Assembly (NCBI RefSeq): GCF_040518285.1
Contig: NZ_CP155449.1
Span: 1,426,001 to 1,490,000, forward strand
Origin: Knoellia sp. S7-12
GTDB taxonomy: Bacteria; Actinomycetota; Actinomycetes; Actinomycetales; Dermatophilaceae
Direction of reading: 5' to 3'
DNA length: 64,000 bases
The stretch's first letter is position 1; every line of letters begins with the position of its first letter. The notes under the pieces are model-generated. The model saw only the letters and a program-made list of their open reading frames with translations, was not told where the DNA came from and made no database searches. Positions 18,624 to 29,394 of this stretch are shown here, one piece after another. The position numbers and the translations under genes were made by a program.

Positions 18624-19173
18624 CAGCACGACGGGACGACTACTCGTCTCCACCCCGCAACTCGATGACGGGGTGTTCCACCGCAGCGTGATCCTCGTGC
18701 TCCAACACGACGACAACGGCGCTCAAGGGGTTGTCCTCAACAAGCCCTTGGGCGCCGACGTCGATTCCGTCCTTCCCGGCTGGGGCGAGCACATCGCATC
18801 TCCGCAGACGCTCTTCCAGGGTGGGCCGGTCCAGCTGGACTCTGCTCTGGGGCTCGTCACGTTCCATGGCGGCGACGAACCGCCCCCGGGGAGCAAGCGG
18901 TTGTTCGGCTCCGTCGCCATCGTCGACCTCGACACCCCACCGCTGCTCGTCATGCCAGAGGTCGGCGGGCTGCGGATCTTTGCCGGGTATGCCGGGTGGT
19001 CCACCGGGCAGCTCGAGAGCGAGTTGGTGCGTGGCTCCTGGTTCGTCGTGGACTCCCAGTCCGGTGACCTGCTCACCGATGACCCCGATCACCTCTGGGA
19101 GCAGGTCCTCCGACGACAGCCGGGTGAGCTCGCCTTCGTCGCGTACTTCCCGTCGGACCCCGAGCTCAACTGA
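18613..19173 (+). CDS. YqgE/AlgH family protein
   Basis: The 186-residue protein matches the DUF179 (YqgE/AlgH) family: it starts with GRLLVSTPQLDDGVFHRSVI, and has GVVLNKPL and FAGYAGWSTGQLE in the expected order. The cellular role is unclear despite its association with alginate regulation in Pseudomonas. The GTG at 18613 overlaps the helicase end; GTG at 18598 is an alternative start. It is co-transcribed with the helicase. Confidence 0.92.
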   Translation: MDADSTTGRLLVSTPQLDDGVFHRSVILVLQHDDNGAQGVVLNKPLGADVDSVLPGWGEHIASPQTLFQGGPVQLDSALGLVTFHGGDEPPPGSKRLFGSVAIVDLDTPPLLVMPEVGGLRIFAGYAGWSTGQLESELVRGSWFVVDSQSGDLLTDDPDHLWEQVLRRQPGELAFVAYFPSDPELN

Positions 19174-19207
19174 CAACTGCATCAGCAACGAGACGTACGC
19201 TGGACGG

Positions 19208-19519
19208 GTGAGTGACCCACTGACGCCCATGAGCGACCCCAACGCCCCTCAGCAGCAACCGTCCGGCCCGTCGACCAAGACTGCCGTGCTCGAGCGCGAG
19301 GAGACGATCCCTCAGGTCCAGGAGCCCGGCGACCACGAGCGCTTCTCGCACTATGTGCGCAAGGAGAAGATCCTCGAATCCGCGCTCTCCGGTGAGCCGG
19401 TCAAGGCGCTGTGCGGCAAGGTGTGGATCCCCGGGCGCGACCCCAAGAAGTTCCCCGTCTGCCCCACGTGCAAAGAGGTCTACGAAGGCCTGCGCAAGCC
19501 CGAGGACGGCGGCGAGTGA
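19208..19519 (+). CDS. DUF3039 family zinc-ribbon-like protein
   Basis: The 103-residue protein has a disordered N-terminus and a conserved C-terminal half with CGKVWIPGRDPKKFPVCPTC. Its three cysteines (CG and CPTC) are of the type that binds zinc. This is the actinobacteria-specific DUF3039 family, of unknown function. The start is GTG at 19208; the ATG at 19229 is equally possible because neither has a strong ribosome site. Confidence 0.85.
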   Translation: MSDPLTPMSDPNAPQQQPSGPSTKTAVLEREETIPQVQEPGDHERFSHYVRKEKILESALSGEPVKALCGKVWIPGRDPKKFPVCPTCKEVYEGLRKPEDGGE

Positions 19520-19716
19520 CACTCCGTCGGCTCTGAGTCGACGCGAGGCGGCGCGCGGTCCCACGAAGGTGGGCGGACGGCATACCCGGCTTGAGGCACT
19601 TTGCCAAACCTTGACCGAGTCATGGAACTTCCTTGGTCCGTCGGGCGGAGGGTCTCGCTAGGTTCGGGGGGCAGTCGAACCTCATAGAGGTTTGTGCAAA
19701 CCGAAAGGGACACCAC

Positions 19717-20691
19717 ATGTCTGTTCGTCCAATGCGCACCGTCGCCCTCGTCGCGGCCTCGATCCTGTCCGCGGCAAGCCTCGGCCTCAGCGCCACGAGC
19801 GCGTCCGCCGTCAGCACGTCCGGTGACCCCGGCGTCGCAGCCGAGTGCGCCACCGAGGTGCACGCCGACGAGGTCACCGCCGGTCGTGGCGCGCCGCGTT
19901 CCCGCGACCCGCATGACGTCTCGACCGCACAGGCCAAGGCCATGGATGCCGAGCTGGCCAAGGTCCTCGCGGCCAAGGGTCTGACCCGCAGCTCCTCGGG
20001 CGAGGCCAGGAAGCCCGGCGGCGGTGGCGGCGCCTTCGTGCCCGCGACGATCGACGTCCACTGGCACACCATCACCGACGGCGCCAAGGGCGTGCTCACG
20101 GCCAGCGAGATCAACAGCCAGATCAGCGTCCTCAACAGCGCCTACGCCGGCACCGGGTTCACGTTCGCACTCAAGAGCACGACGACGACGAACAACGCGA
20201 CCTGGTACAACGGGCTCACCTACGGCAGCTCGGCCGAGCGCAACATGAAGAACACCCTCTACACCGGTGACAAGTCAGACCTCAACGTCTACACGGCCAA
20301 CCTCGGCGACGACCTGCTCGGCTGGGCGACCTTTCCCAAGAGTCGGACGACCTCAATGGACGGCGTCGTCCTCCTCGACGAGAGCCTGCCCGGTGGGACG
20401 GCCGCGCCCTACAACCAGGGAGACACGGGCACGCACGAGGTCGGTCACTGGCTGAACCTCTTCCACACGTTCCAGGGCGGCTGCTCGGACACGGCCGGTG
20501 ACTACGTCACCGACACCCCGGCCGAGGCCAGCCCCGCGTCAGGTTGCCCGACCGGTCGTGACACATGCACCCTGCCCGGTCTCGACCCGATCAAGAACTT
20601 CATGGACTACACCACCGACGTCTGCATGGACCACTTCTCCGCGGGTCAGAAGACTCGCATGCAGAACGCCTGGGTCGCCTTCCGCGGCTGA
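19717..20691 (+). CDS. Secreted M43-type (pappalysin-like) zinc metalloprotease
   Basis: The 324-residue protein begins with a signal peptide (VALVAASILSAASLGLSATS, then ASA) and a propeptide-like stretch. The catalytic motif HEVGHWLNLFHTF (from about residue 240) gives the HExxHxxGxxH-type zinc site of the M43/metzincin proteases. Downstream lie MDYTTDVCMDHFS with the Met-turn and paired cysteines. It is exported and probably degrades extracellular protein. A terminator follows. Confidence 0.92.
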   Translation: MSVRPMRTVALVAASILSAASLGLSATSASAVSTSGDPGVAAECATEVHADEVTAGRGAPRSRDPHDVSTAQAKAMDAELAKVLAAKGLTRSSSGEARKPGGGGGAFVPATIDVHWHTITDGAKGVLTASEINSQISVLNSAYAGTGFTFALKSTTTTNNATWYNGLTYGSSAERNMKNTLYTGDKSDLNVYTANLGDDLLGWATFPKSRTTSMDGVVLLDESLPGGTAAPYNQGDTGTHEVGHWLNLFHTFQGGCSDTAGDYVTDTPAEASPASGCPTGRDTCTLPGLDPIKNFMDYTTDVCMDHFSAGQKTRMQNAWVAFRG

Positions 20692-20734
20692 GTCCACGCA
20701 CCCCCCAAGCCCTGATCCAGGGCAAGCACACACC

Positions 20735-20763
20735 CGAGGGCCCGTCCGTGAGGCGGGCCCTCG
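20735..20763 (+). terminator. Terminator after M43 protease
   Basis: CGAGGGCCCG (20735-20744) pairs with CGGGCCCTCG (20754-20763) over a nine-base loop, 44 bases after the stop. Confidence 0.8.
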
Positions 20764-20802
20764 GCATGTCGCCTCACGATCGTCGTTACCCTTGCGGAGC
20801 CG

Positions 20803-22563
20803 ATGAGTACCTCTGCTGCCAGCCACCTCAGTCCCGCCTTCCCCGAGCGGGCGGCGTGGGGTACCGCCGCGAAGCTGCGCGCCTGGCAGCAGGACGCGCT
20901 CACGGCCTACCTCGAGGCCGATGCCAAGGACTTCCTGGCTGTCGCGACGCCCGGTGCAGGCAAGACGACCTACGCCCTGCGGATCGCGGCGGAGCTGCTC
21001 GAGAGCGGCGAGGTGAAGGCAATCACCGTCATCGCACCGACTGAGCACCTCAAGACCCAGTGGTCGGAGGCGGCAGCGCGTGTCGGCATCCAGCTCGACC
21101 CGAAGTTCTCGAACTCGACCGCGGTCCACTCCCACGAGTACGACGGCGTCGCCCTCACCTACGCCCAGGTCGCGGCTCGCCCGGACCTGCACCAGCGTCG
21201 GACCGAGGCCACTGCGACCTTCGTCATCCTCGACGAGATCCACCACGGGGGAGACGCCCGCAGCTGGGGCGATGCCATCCGGGTCGCGTTCACCCCGGCC
21301 GTCCGTCGCCTCTCGCTGACCGGAACGCCCTTCCGCTCCGACTCCAATCCGATCCCGTTCGTGCGTTATGAGATGGACGAGGCCGGCATCGTCCGTTCGG
21401 CCGCCGACTACACCTACGGGTATGCCGCTGCGCTTCGCGACGCTGTCGTTCGACCGGTGCTCTTCCTCGCCTACGGCGGGGCCATGCGCTGGCGGACCAA
21501 GGCCGGCGACGAGATCGCCGCCCGGCTCGGCGAGCCGCTCACCAAGGATCAGACGGCCCACGCCTGGCGCACGGCCCTGGACCCCAAGGGCGAGTGGGTG
21601 CCGTCAGTGCTTGCCGCGGCAGACAAGCGCCTCACCGAGGTCCGCCGTCACGTGCCGGACGCCGGCGGACTCGTCATCGCGACGAACCAGACGACAGCGC
21701 GCGCCTACGCCAAGATCCTGCATTCGATCACCGGGGAGAAGACCACGGTCGTCCTCTCCGACGACGCCGGGTCGAGCCAGCGGATCGAGGAGTATGCCGG
21801 GGGTGATACCCGTTGGATGGTCGCCGTGCGCATGGTCTCCGAGGGTGTCGACGTGCCCCGGCTCTGTGTCGGTGTCTATGCGACCTCGACCTCGACCCCG
21901 CTCTTCTTCGCGCAGGCCGTGGGGCGGTTCGTCCGGGCCCGCAAGCGTGGCGAGACGGCGTCCATCTTCCTTCCGTCGGTGCCGACTATCCTCGAGCACG
22001 CCGCGTCGATGGAGCTCGAGCGCGACCACGCCCTCAACCGCAAGAGCGACCCCGAGGCCGAGGCCTCGATGTGGGCCGAAGAAGAGAGCCTGCTCGCGGC
22101 GGCCAACCGCACCGACAAGACGCTCGGTCTCGAGGAGGAGAGCTTCGAGGCTCTCGAGTCCGATGCGCACTTCGACCACGTGCTCTTCGACGCGCAGCAG
22201 TTCGGTCTGCACGCTGACGTCGGGTCTGACGAGGAGCAGGACTACCTCGGTCTGCCCGGGTTGCTCGAGCCCGACCAAGTGTCGGCCCTGCTGCATGAAC
22301 GCCAGACCAAACAGTCCAACGCGACAGGTCGCAAGCCACGGGCCTCGGAAGCGCCGGTGTCTGCTCACCGAGCGCTCGCTGGGCAACGCAAGGAACTCAA
22401 CAAGCTCGTCGCGGCATACGCCAAGAAGAGCGGTGCGCCGCACGCCAACGTGCACATGGAGCTCCGAAGGGCCTGCGGCGGACCGGAACTCGCGGCGGCG
22501 ACATCCGAGCAGGTCGCGGTTCGCATCGAGAAGCTCAGGCTCTGGTTCGTGGGTCGGCGCTGA
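20803..22563 (+). CDS. Superfamily II DEAD/DEAH-type DNA/RNA helicase
   Basis: This 586-residue helicase has LRAWQQDAL (Q-like), Walker A TPGAGKT (about 50), DEIHHGG as motif II (about 144), SLTGTPFR as motif III, VSEGVDVPRL and QAVGRFVRARK as motifs V and VI. It resembles the RAD3/Ssl2-like COG1061 helicases of actinobacteria. The substrate is unknown. There is a C-terminal extension of about 130 residues without a recognised domain. It is monocistronic. Confidence 0.9.
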   Translation: MSTSAASHLSPAFPERAAWGTAAKLRAWQQDALTAYLEADAKDFLAVATPGAGKTTYALRIAAELLESGEVKAITVIAPTEHLKTQWSEAAARVGIQLDPKFSNSTAVHSHEYDGVALTYAQVAARPDLHQRRTEATATFVILDEIHHGGDARSWGDAIRVAFTPAVRRLSLTGTPFRSDSNPIPFVRYEMDEAGIVRSAADYTYGYAAALRDAVVRPVLFLAYGGAMRWRTKAGDEIAARLGEPLTKDQTAHAWRTALDPKGEWVPSVLAAADKRLTEVRRHVPDAGGLVIATNQTTARAYAKILHSITGEKTTVVLSDDAGSSQRIEEYAGGDTRWMVAVRMVSEGVDVPRLCVGVYATSTSTPLFFAQAVGRFVRARKRGETASIFLPSVPTILEHAASMELERDHALNRKSDPEAEASMWAEEESLLAAANRTDKTLGLEEESFEALESDAHFDHVLFDAQQFGLHADVGSDEEQDYLGLPGLLEPDQVSALLHERQTKQSNATGRKPRASEAPVSAHRALAGQRKELNKLVAAYAKKSGAPHANVHMELRRACGGPELAAATSEQVAVRIEKLRLWFVGRR

Positions 22564-22676
22564 GCCGCCTCGTGACGGACAGGCCTTCGCTCGGCCACCG
22601 GGGAATGCTCCCCATTGCGACACCGCAGGGCGACTGGCAGGGTTCATCCGACATCGGATCAACGGAGGGGTAGACG

Positions 22677-24044
22677 GTGGCGACGATCGAAGTCAACTAC
22701 GAGGGCATGCGCAACCTGCAATCGGCCTGTGGGGACCAGATGAGGACGTTCTCCAAGATGGAGAGCTTCTTCGGGGAGCACTGCAGTGCCTCGAAGTTCT
22801 CGTCGATCCCCGTGCTCACGCTCTTCAGCCCGGTCTACTCCGACGCGGCCGTCGAGGTGACGGGCGGCCTCAGTGAGGCCACGCAGGCGGCCGAGCGCTA
22901 CCGCGACACCGTCAAGAGCAACCGCGAGCAGTACCGCCGCGACGACGTGCAGTCCTCGACGGTGCTGGCCAAGGCGTGGAAGGTCACGACGGCCGACTAC
23001 ACCCCGCCGGCCATCGCCCAGGGGAACGGGGCGGTCTTCAACTACAACGGCAACGGCAAGAATGCCGGGTCCTGGAGTGGCTGGGCCATCGATGGCGCGA
23101 TGGAGCGCAGCTGGCCCATGGACTCGACGTACGAGATGCCGGGGCCGCGGGGGATCGGCGGTCGAGGCGGTTTCAGCGACCTTCTCGGCGCGACCTTCGA
23201 CGGGGCAGACGGCATCAACAACGCGCAGACCTGGGGCAACGCCCTCAGCGACAACGACGACTACGAGGCCTTCGAGGGTGGCGGGTCCATCGACGGGAAC
23301 ACCCCGACCTTCGCCGACCGGCAAGCCGGAGCGATCAACCTCTTCGACGTCTCGTCCACGCTCACCCCGGTGGGGGAGTCGGACACCGGGCCGCTCATCG
23401 AGGGCCTCAAGTCCGAGCTCGGCTCGTTCATCGGCGGCATCAACTGGGCGCTCGAAAAGCTCGGCTTCAACCTCATGGACAAGATCCTCGGTCCGATCGC
23501 CGGAAGCTTCGCCGACGCCGACATGCTGCGCGGCAACCTCGACCGGCTCGGCGGTTGTTCGCGTGCCGTCGGGGTGAACTTCGGCGAGATCGCTGATGGC
23601 GTCGACAATTCGTGGCGCGCCTCGGCCGCGACCGAGGCCACCTCGGTCTTCCACAAGACGTCGAAGGCGTGCGAGCGGCAGGGCGATGCGCTGACGATGG
23701 TGGCGCGACAGGTCGGCAACTTCATCACCGCGACCTACGAGGGTGTCAAGCTGGTCGTGGGCATCATCGGCCTCGTCGTCGACGAGCTCATCGGTGTCCC
23801 ACTCGCCAAGCTGCTCGGATGGATCCTCAAGGGCGCCGCAAAGATCAAGCGCTGGATCAGCCTCGTGAAGCGGGCGATCGAATACATCGACAAGCTCAAG
23901 GACATCGTCCCGCCCCTTCTCACTGCGGCACGAGCCTTCTCGCGCATGGCGATCGCGTTCAAGCTGCTCCTGGGGACTCTGGCCGTCGGAGGAAACGTCG
24001 CGGCCGGCAACAACGCGGACAACACCGCCGAATCGGCGTTCTGA
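22677..24044 (+). CDS. WXG100/ESX-like protein (putative type VII secretion substrate)
   Basis: The 455-residue protein starts at GTG 22677. The N-terminal 100 residues are helical and charged in the style of WXG-type proteins. A second helical stretch (about 300-350) carries SWRAS (a WxA/G turn) followed by a long helix with KTSKACERQGDAL. A hydrophobic region (about 352-380) and an Ala/Gly-rich tail follow. No enzymatic motif is visible. It heads a tight four-gene operon. The ESX assignment is inference from helix-turn pattern and operon style. Confidence 0.55.
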   Translation: MATIEVNYEGMRNLQSACGDQMRTFSKMESFFGEHCSASKFSSIPVLTLFSPVYSDAAVEVTGGLSEATQAAERYRDTVKSNREQYRRDDVQSSTVLAKAWKVTTADYTPPAIAQGNGAVFNYNGNGKNAGSWSGWAIDGAMERSWPMDSTYEMPGPRGIGGRGGFSDLLGATFDGADGINNAQTWGNALSDNDDYEAFEGGGSIDGNTPTFADRQAGAINLFDVSSTLTPVGESDTGPLIEGLKSELGSFIGGINWALEKLGFNLMDKILGPIAGSFADADMLRGNLDRLGGCSRAVGVNFGEIADGVDNSWRASAATEATSVFHKTSKACERQGDALTMVARQVGNFITATYEGVKLVVGIIGLVVDELIGVPLAKLLGWILKGAAKIKRWISLVKRAIEYIDKLKDIVPPLLTAARAFSRMAIAFKLLLGTLAVGGNVAAGNNADNTAESAF

Positions 24045-24496
24045 TGGGCCTCGAGAACGAGTTCGCCGTCGCCGAGGGAGAGCTGCGTGGCGCCCAACGG
24101 CAGATGGACAAGGCCATGGGCTCCTACCTGCGCGAGGTCAGCGAGATGCGCGAGGCACTCCACCAGTTCCGGCTCGAGGTCGAGGAGGAGCGCGAGGACC
24201 CGCGGGCCCAGGCGCAGGAGAAGGAGATGGAGCAGGACATCCGTGCAGGCAAGCACGGCGAGGGTCTCAAGGAGCTCCAGCAGCGGATCGACCTCGACCA
24301 GACGACGCTGGCGGACGTTCTGTCCGGTCGTGACGGGCACCGGTCCGCAGACGCCCTGCGTGACATCTTCGGCGATCGGGTGGACGCCGCACTGGCCGAC
24401 GGAGAGACCAAGCCCGATCCTGTGCGCGAGGAGAGCCGGAACGACCCCGGCGCGACCGGTCGTCCCGGACCGCTCCATGAAGGTGGCACCTGGTGA
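24044..24496 (+). CDS. Coiled-coil hypothetical protein, ESX-like operon
   Basis: The 150-residue, highly charged, mostly helical product has a predicted coiled coil over residues 5-100 and a Pro/Arg-rich end. It overlaps the upstream gene by TGATG. No family was recognised. It may be a chaperone or partner for the upstream helical protein. Confidence 0.6.
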   Translation: MGLENEFAVAEGELRGAQRQMDKAMGSYLREVSEMREALHQFRLEVEEEREDPRAQAQEKEMEQDIRAGKHGEGLKELQQRIDLDQTTLADVLSGRDGHRSADALRDIFGDRVDAALADGETKPDPVREESRNDPGATGRPGPLHEGGTW

Positions 24497-24804
24497 GGTT
24501 CCGGGACTTCTGGCGCAGTGCCGCCAGTGACAACATCTTTGGATTCCGGTTCGTCCTGGGCATGTGCCTGTTCTGGGCGGGGCCACTGCTGTTCGCGGCC
24601 ATCGGCGTGCTCGCTGATCGCGGGGCCATGGTCGTGTGGTCCGTCGTGGCGGCCGTCGGCTGGGCGCTCGCCTGGGCGGTCATGCTCATCCGGCACTTCA
24701 ACTCGATCCCGGGAGACCGGGTCAACCTCACCCCGACGCTGCCGATGATCGTCCCGGCGGTGCTCATGGTCGGCGGCACCGTCGGGTGCCTCATGTCGTT
24801 CTGA
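24493..24804 (+). CDS. Three-helix membrane protein, ESX-like operon
   Basis: The 103-residue protein has three hydrophobic segments (about 17-38, 46-68 and 82-102). GTGA overlap with the upstream gene shows translational coupling. No family was recognised. Confidence 0.65.
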   Translation: MRFRDFWRSAASDNIFGFRFVLGMCLFWAGPLLFAAIGVLADRGAMVVWSVVAAVGWALAWAVMLIRHFNSIPGDRVNLTPTLPMIVPAVLMVGGTVGCLMSF

Positions 24805-24832
24805 TGGCTCACCGCCACCGAGGGTCAGCCAC

Positions 24833-25123
24833 GTGAGCAACTCGTACCTCGAAACCAAGATCACGATCAACCACATCGCGCTCATCGTCATCGGCGCACT
24901 GCTCGCCGTGGGGTTCACCGCAGGAGCGTTCGTCATCCAGCAGTGGCTCTGGCTCATCGCTCCGCCGATGGATGTCATCGGCATCGCCCTCGTCATCATC
25001 GGTGGGAGGCGACGCCGCCAGACGCAGGGCTCGCGCGGCATGGCCATCTCCGTCCTCGGAGGCGCCTTCATCGTCGGCTCCATCTGGGCGGCCTTCATGC
25101 TCGGCAACGCCTTCCCGACCTGA
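24833..25123 (+). CDS. Small membrane protein, ESX-like operon
   Basis: The 96-residue protein has three hydrophobic segments and a short Arg-rich loop (GGRRRRQTQG). It starts at GTG 24833, 28 bases after the previous stop, and closes the operon. Function is unknown. Confidence 0.6.
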   Translation: MSNSYLETKITINHIALIVIGALLAVGFTAGAFVIQQWLWLIAPPMDVIGIALVIIGGRRRRQTQGSRGMAISVLGGAFIVGSIWAAFMLGNAFPT

Positions 25124-25143
25124 GTCGGCTCGGTCGGCGGTGC

Positions 25144-27005
<1,862 letters not shown>

Positions 27006-27027
27006 GGCAACCGCTCCACGAACTAAA

Positions 27028-27072
27028 CGGCGAGGGTATGCCGGGTGCTCGCCACCCGGCATACCCTCGCCG
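27028..27072 (+). terminator. hpd terminator with GTATGCC/GGCATAC arms
   Basis: A perfect 20-bp stem (27028-27047 with 27053-27072) has a five-base loop. It starts 23 bases after hpd and is followed by TTTG. The arms contain the overrepresented heptamer GTATGCC. Confidence 0.9.
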
Positions 27073-27084
27073 TTTGCCTGTCCC

Positions 27085-27161
27085 CAACTCGCCAATTCCC
27101 CTCGTGCGGTCCGCGACACGCCATGTGTGTCGCGGACCGGAGGGGAGGAATTGGCGAGTTG
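27085..27161. repeat. 77-bp two-tier palindrome
   Basis: The outer arms are CAACTCGCCAATTCC (27085-27099) and its exact complement (27147-27161). The inner arms are GGTCCGCGACAC (27108-27119) and its exact complement (27127-27138). The structure follows the hpd terminator and precedes the RHH operon promoter. It is too long and too far from hpd to be a simple terminator. It could be a mobile palindrome or a structured leader. Confidence 0.75.
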
Positions 27162-27170
27162 AGAACGCGG

Positions 27171-27221
27171 TGACGTCAGGGGTGTTGACAGTGACGTCAG
27201 AATGATGTCACCATGACGTCA
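27171..27221. promoter_or_regulatory. Phased TGACGTCA operator array
   Basis: Perfect TGACGTCA palindromes occur at 27171, 27192 and 27214, with the variant TGATGTCA at 27203 and a weak TGTTGACA at 27183. Spacing is about 11 bases, one helical turn. TTGACA (27185-27190) is a likely -35. The last site overlaps the ATG at 27221, so the mRNA may be leaderless. Two more perfect sites lie inside the gene at 27480-27487 and 27492-27499. Autoregulation by the RHH protein encoded next is the natural reading. Confidence 0.75.
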
Positions 27222-27769
27222 TGGAACTCACCCGATATGTCGACTCCCTGCAGCAGCAGTTGGCCGTTGCAGCCGCAGCCGGCGGTCCCGAGGCGGAAGC
27301 GGTCGCTGAACGTCTCGCTGCTCCGCTTGACTCGGCCGTGCGACTGACACTGCAGGAAGCCGTTGTTGATGCGGCAGCCGAGATCACCCTGGCGATGGCG
27401 CCGGCGTCAGTTGACGTCCGCCTCGCGGGTCGAGGGCTCGCCTTCGTCGTCTCGGGCACGACTGAGCCGGCCGCACCGATGACGTCATCAGTGACGTCAG
27501 AGGCCGCGGTTGAAGCCGCGATTAGGGCCGAGATAGCGGAGGACGACGGGGGCGGGACCTCCCGCATCACCTTCCGCCCCTCCGACCGCCTTAAGGCCGA
27601 CATCGAGGCCGCCGCCGAGCGCGAAGGGCTCTCGGTCAATGCCTTCCTCGTCCGCACGCTGACCCTCACGGTCCGATCGGGCGGCTGGACCGCGCCCACC
27701 CCCCACCAGTCGGCTGGCACGGTCACCACCCCCAAGGGCGGCCAGCGGCTGTCCGGCTGGGCCCAATGA
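27221..27769 (+). CDS. Ribbon-helix-helix (HicB/CopG-like) DNA-binding regulator
   Basis: The 182-residue protein ends with SRITFRPSDRLKADIEAAAE followed by EGLSVNAFLVRTL, the beta strand and two helices of an RHH (Arc/CopG/HicB-type) domain. The N-terminal 90 residues are acidic and helical and may bind a ligand or partner. No HicA-like toxin is adjacent. Instead it is coupled by ATGA to a DUF4097 gene and an ABC exporter, so it is probably the repressor of that operon, acting on the TGACGTCA array. Confidence 0.8.
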   Translation: MELTRYVDSLQQQLAVAAAAGGPEAEAVAERLAAPLDSAVRLTLQEAVVDAAAEITLAMAPASVDVRLAGRGLAFVVSGTTEPAAPMTSSVTSEAAVEAAIRAEIAEDDGGGTSRITFRPSDRLKADIEAAAEREGLSVNAFLVRTLTLTVRSGGWTAPTPHQSAGTVTTPKGGQRLSGWAQ

Positions 27770-28611
27770 CCTCCGCCATGACTGTCCTCGACCACACCCA
27801 GGAGACCCCCGTGACCACCTTCGACACACCCACACCGATCCGCGCGCGGGTTCGCCTGCACGCCGGCGGACTGCGCGTCATCGCCTCCGACACCGACCAC
27901 ACCGTCGTCACCGTGCTGCCCTCGCGACCTGACCGGGCAGGTGACATCGATGCCGCCGAGCGCACGAGCATCACTCTCGTCGACGGAGTCCTCGACGTCA
28001 CCGCTCCGCGTGACAGGGGCATCAGCCTCGTCTGGCGCCCGGCGTCCGTCGAGGTGCTCATCGAGCTGCCGAGCGACTCCCACGTCGATGCCGAGACCGC
28101 CGCCGGCGACATCGAGACCACCGGCCGCCTGGGCGAATGCGCCCTCAAGACCTCAGCCGGCAACGTGCGAGCCGACGAGACCACCCGGGCCCGGCTGCGG
28201 ACCTCGGCGGGCAACGTCGACGTCCGACGCGCAAGCGTCGAAGCAGACCTCAGCACCAGCGCAGGCAACGTCACGCTGGGGGACAGTGGCGGTCGCGCCA
28301 CCCTCCGGGCCAGCACCGGCGACATCGCGGTGGGTCGCAGCGCAGGCCGACTCGACGCCCGGACGTCCTACGGGCAGATGCGGGTCGACTCGATCACCGA
28401 GGGGGAGCTCACCCTCGCCACCGGCTATGGATCGATCGACGTCGGCGTCCTCGACGGGACGGCGGCGAGGCTCGACGTGGCCTCCGACCACGGCCATGTC
28501 CGGAGCGAGCTGGCACCGACCGCGGGTCCCCCCGAGGACGCGCAGCACACGGCGACCATCGCGGCCGTCACCAAGTACGGCAACATCACCATCAGGAAGG
28601 CACTGTCATGA
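27766..28611 (+). CDS. DUF4097 family beta-helix protein
   Basis: The 281-residue protein shows the DUF4097 (adhesin-like right-handed beta-helix) pattern of short repeating units such as AETAAGDIETTG, LKTSAGNVRAD, LRTSAGNVDVRR and LSTSAGNVTLGD. No signal peptide is seen. The family is often encoded next to regulators and membrane proteins, but its role is unknown. It overlaps both neighbours by ATGA. Confidence 0.9.
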   Translation: MTSAMTVLDHTQETPVTTFDTPTPIRARVRLHAGGLRVIASDTDHTVVTVLPSRPDRAGDIDAAERTSITLVDGVLDVTAPRDRGISLVWRPASVEVLIELPSDSHVDAETAAGDIETTGRLGECALKTSAGNVRADETTRARLRTSAGNVDVRRASVEADLSTSAGNVTLGDSGGRATLRASTGDIAVGRSAGRLDARTSYGQMRVDSITEGELTLATGYGSIDVGVLDGTAARLDVASDHGHVRSELAPTAGPPEDAQHTATIAAVTKYGNITIRKALS

Positions 28612-29384
28612 CAACCTCCACTGCGACCGCCAGCCCAGCCATCTCGGTTGCCGGCCTGCACAAGTCCTACGGCGACATCGACGTCCTTCGCGGGGTCGAC
28701 CTCGACGTCGCCCAGGGGAACATCGTCGCCCTGCTCGGGAGCAACGGCGCGGGCAAGACCACGCTCGTGAGAATCCTGTCCACCCTCCTTCGTGCCGACA
28801 CGGGCGAGGCGAGCGTCAACGGACTCGACGTCGTCACCGACAGCGCGGCAGTTCGTGCCGCCATCAGCCTCACAGGCCAGTTCGCCGCCGTCGACGAGGT
28901 GCTCACCGGCCGCGAGAACCTCATCATGATCGCCCAGTTGCGTCACCTGGACGGCCCTGCCCAGATCGCCGACGACGTCCTGGAACGGTTCTCGCTCACC
29001 GACGCCGGTGGGCGACGAGTGGGGACCTACTCCGGGGGCATGCGGCGTCGGCTCGACATCGCCATGAGTCTCATCGGCAACCCGAGCGTGATCTTCCTCG
29101 ACGAACCCACCACTGGCCTCGACCCCGAGGGTCGCCTCGAGGTGTGGGAGACGATCAAGAAGGTGGCGTCCCAGGGCGCGACCGTGCTGCTGACGACGCA
29201 GTACCTCGACGAGGCCGAACACCTCGCCGACCGCATCGCCATCCTTCACGAGGGTCGGATCATCGTCGACGGGACGTTGGCCGAGCTCAAGACCCTGCTG
29301 CCACCAGCGAAGGTCGAGTACATCGAGAAGCAGCCGAGCCTCGAGGACGTCTTCCTCGCTGTCGTCGGCGCGAAGAAGAATTGA
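28608..29384 (+). CDS. ABC-2 exporter ATP-binding protein (DrrA-like)
   Basis: The 258-residue ATPase has Walker A GSNGAGKTT (about 45), the signature YSGGMRRRLDI, Walker B IFLDEPTTGLDP and the DrrA-like C-terminal VEYIEKQPSLEDVFL. This subfamily powers export of drugs or lipids through an ABC-2 permease, here encoded next. The ATGA overlap shows coupling with the DUF4097 gene. The substrate is unknown. Confidence 0.95.
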   Translation: MTTSTATASPAISVAGLHKSYGDIDVLRGVDLDVAQGNIVALLGSNGAGKTTLVRILSTLLRADTGEASVNGLDVVTDSAAVRAAISLTGQFAAVDEVLTGRENLIMIAQLRHLDGPAQIADDVLERFSLTDAGGRRVGTYSGGMRRRLDIAMSLIGNPSVIFLDEPTTGLDPEGRLEVWETIKKVASQGATVLLTTQYLDEAEHLADRIAILHEGRIIVDGTLAELKTLLPPAKVEYIEKQPSLEDVFLAVVGAKKN

Positions 29385-29394
29385 GGAGACACCG

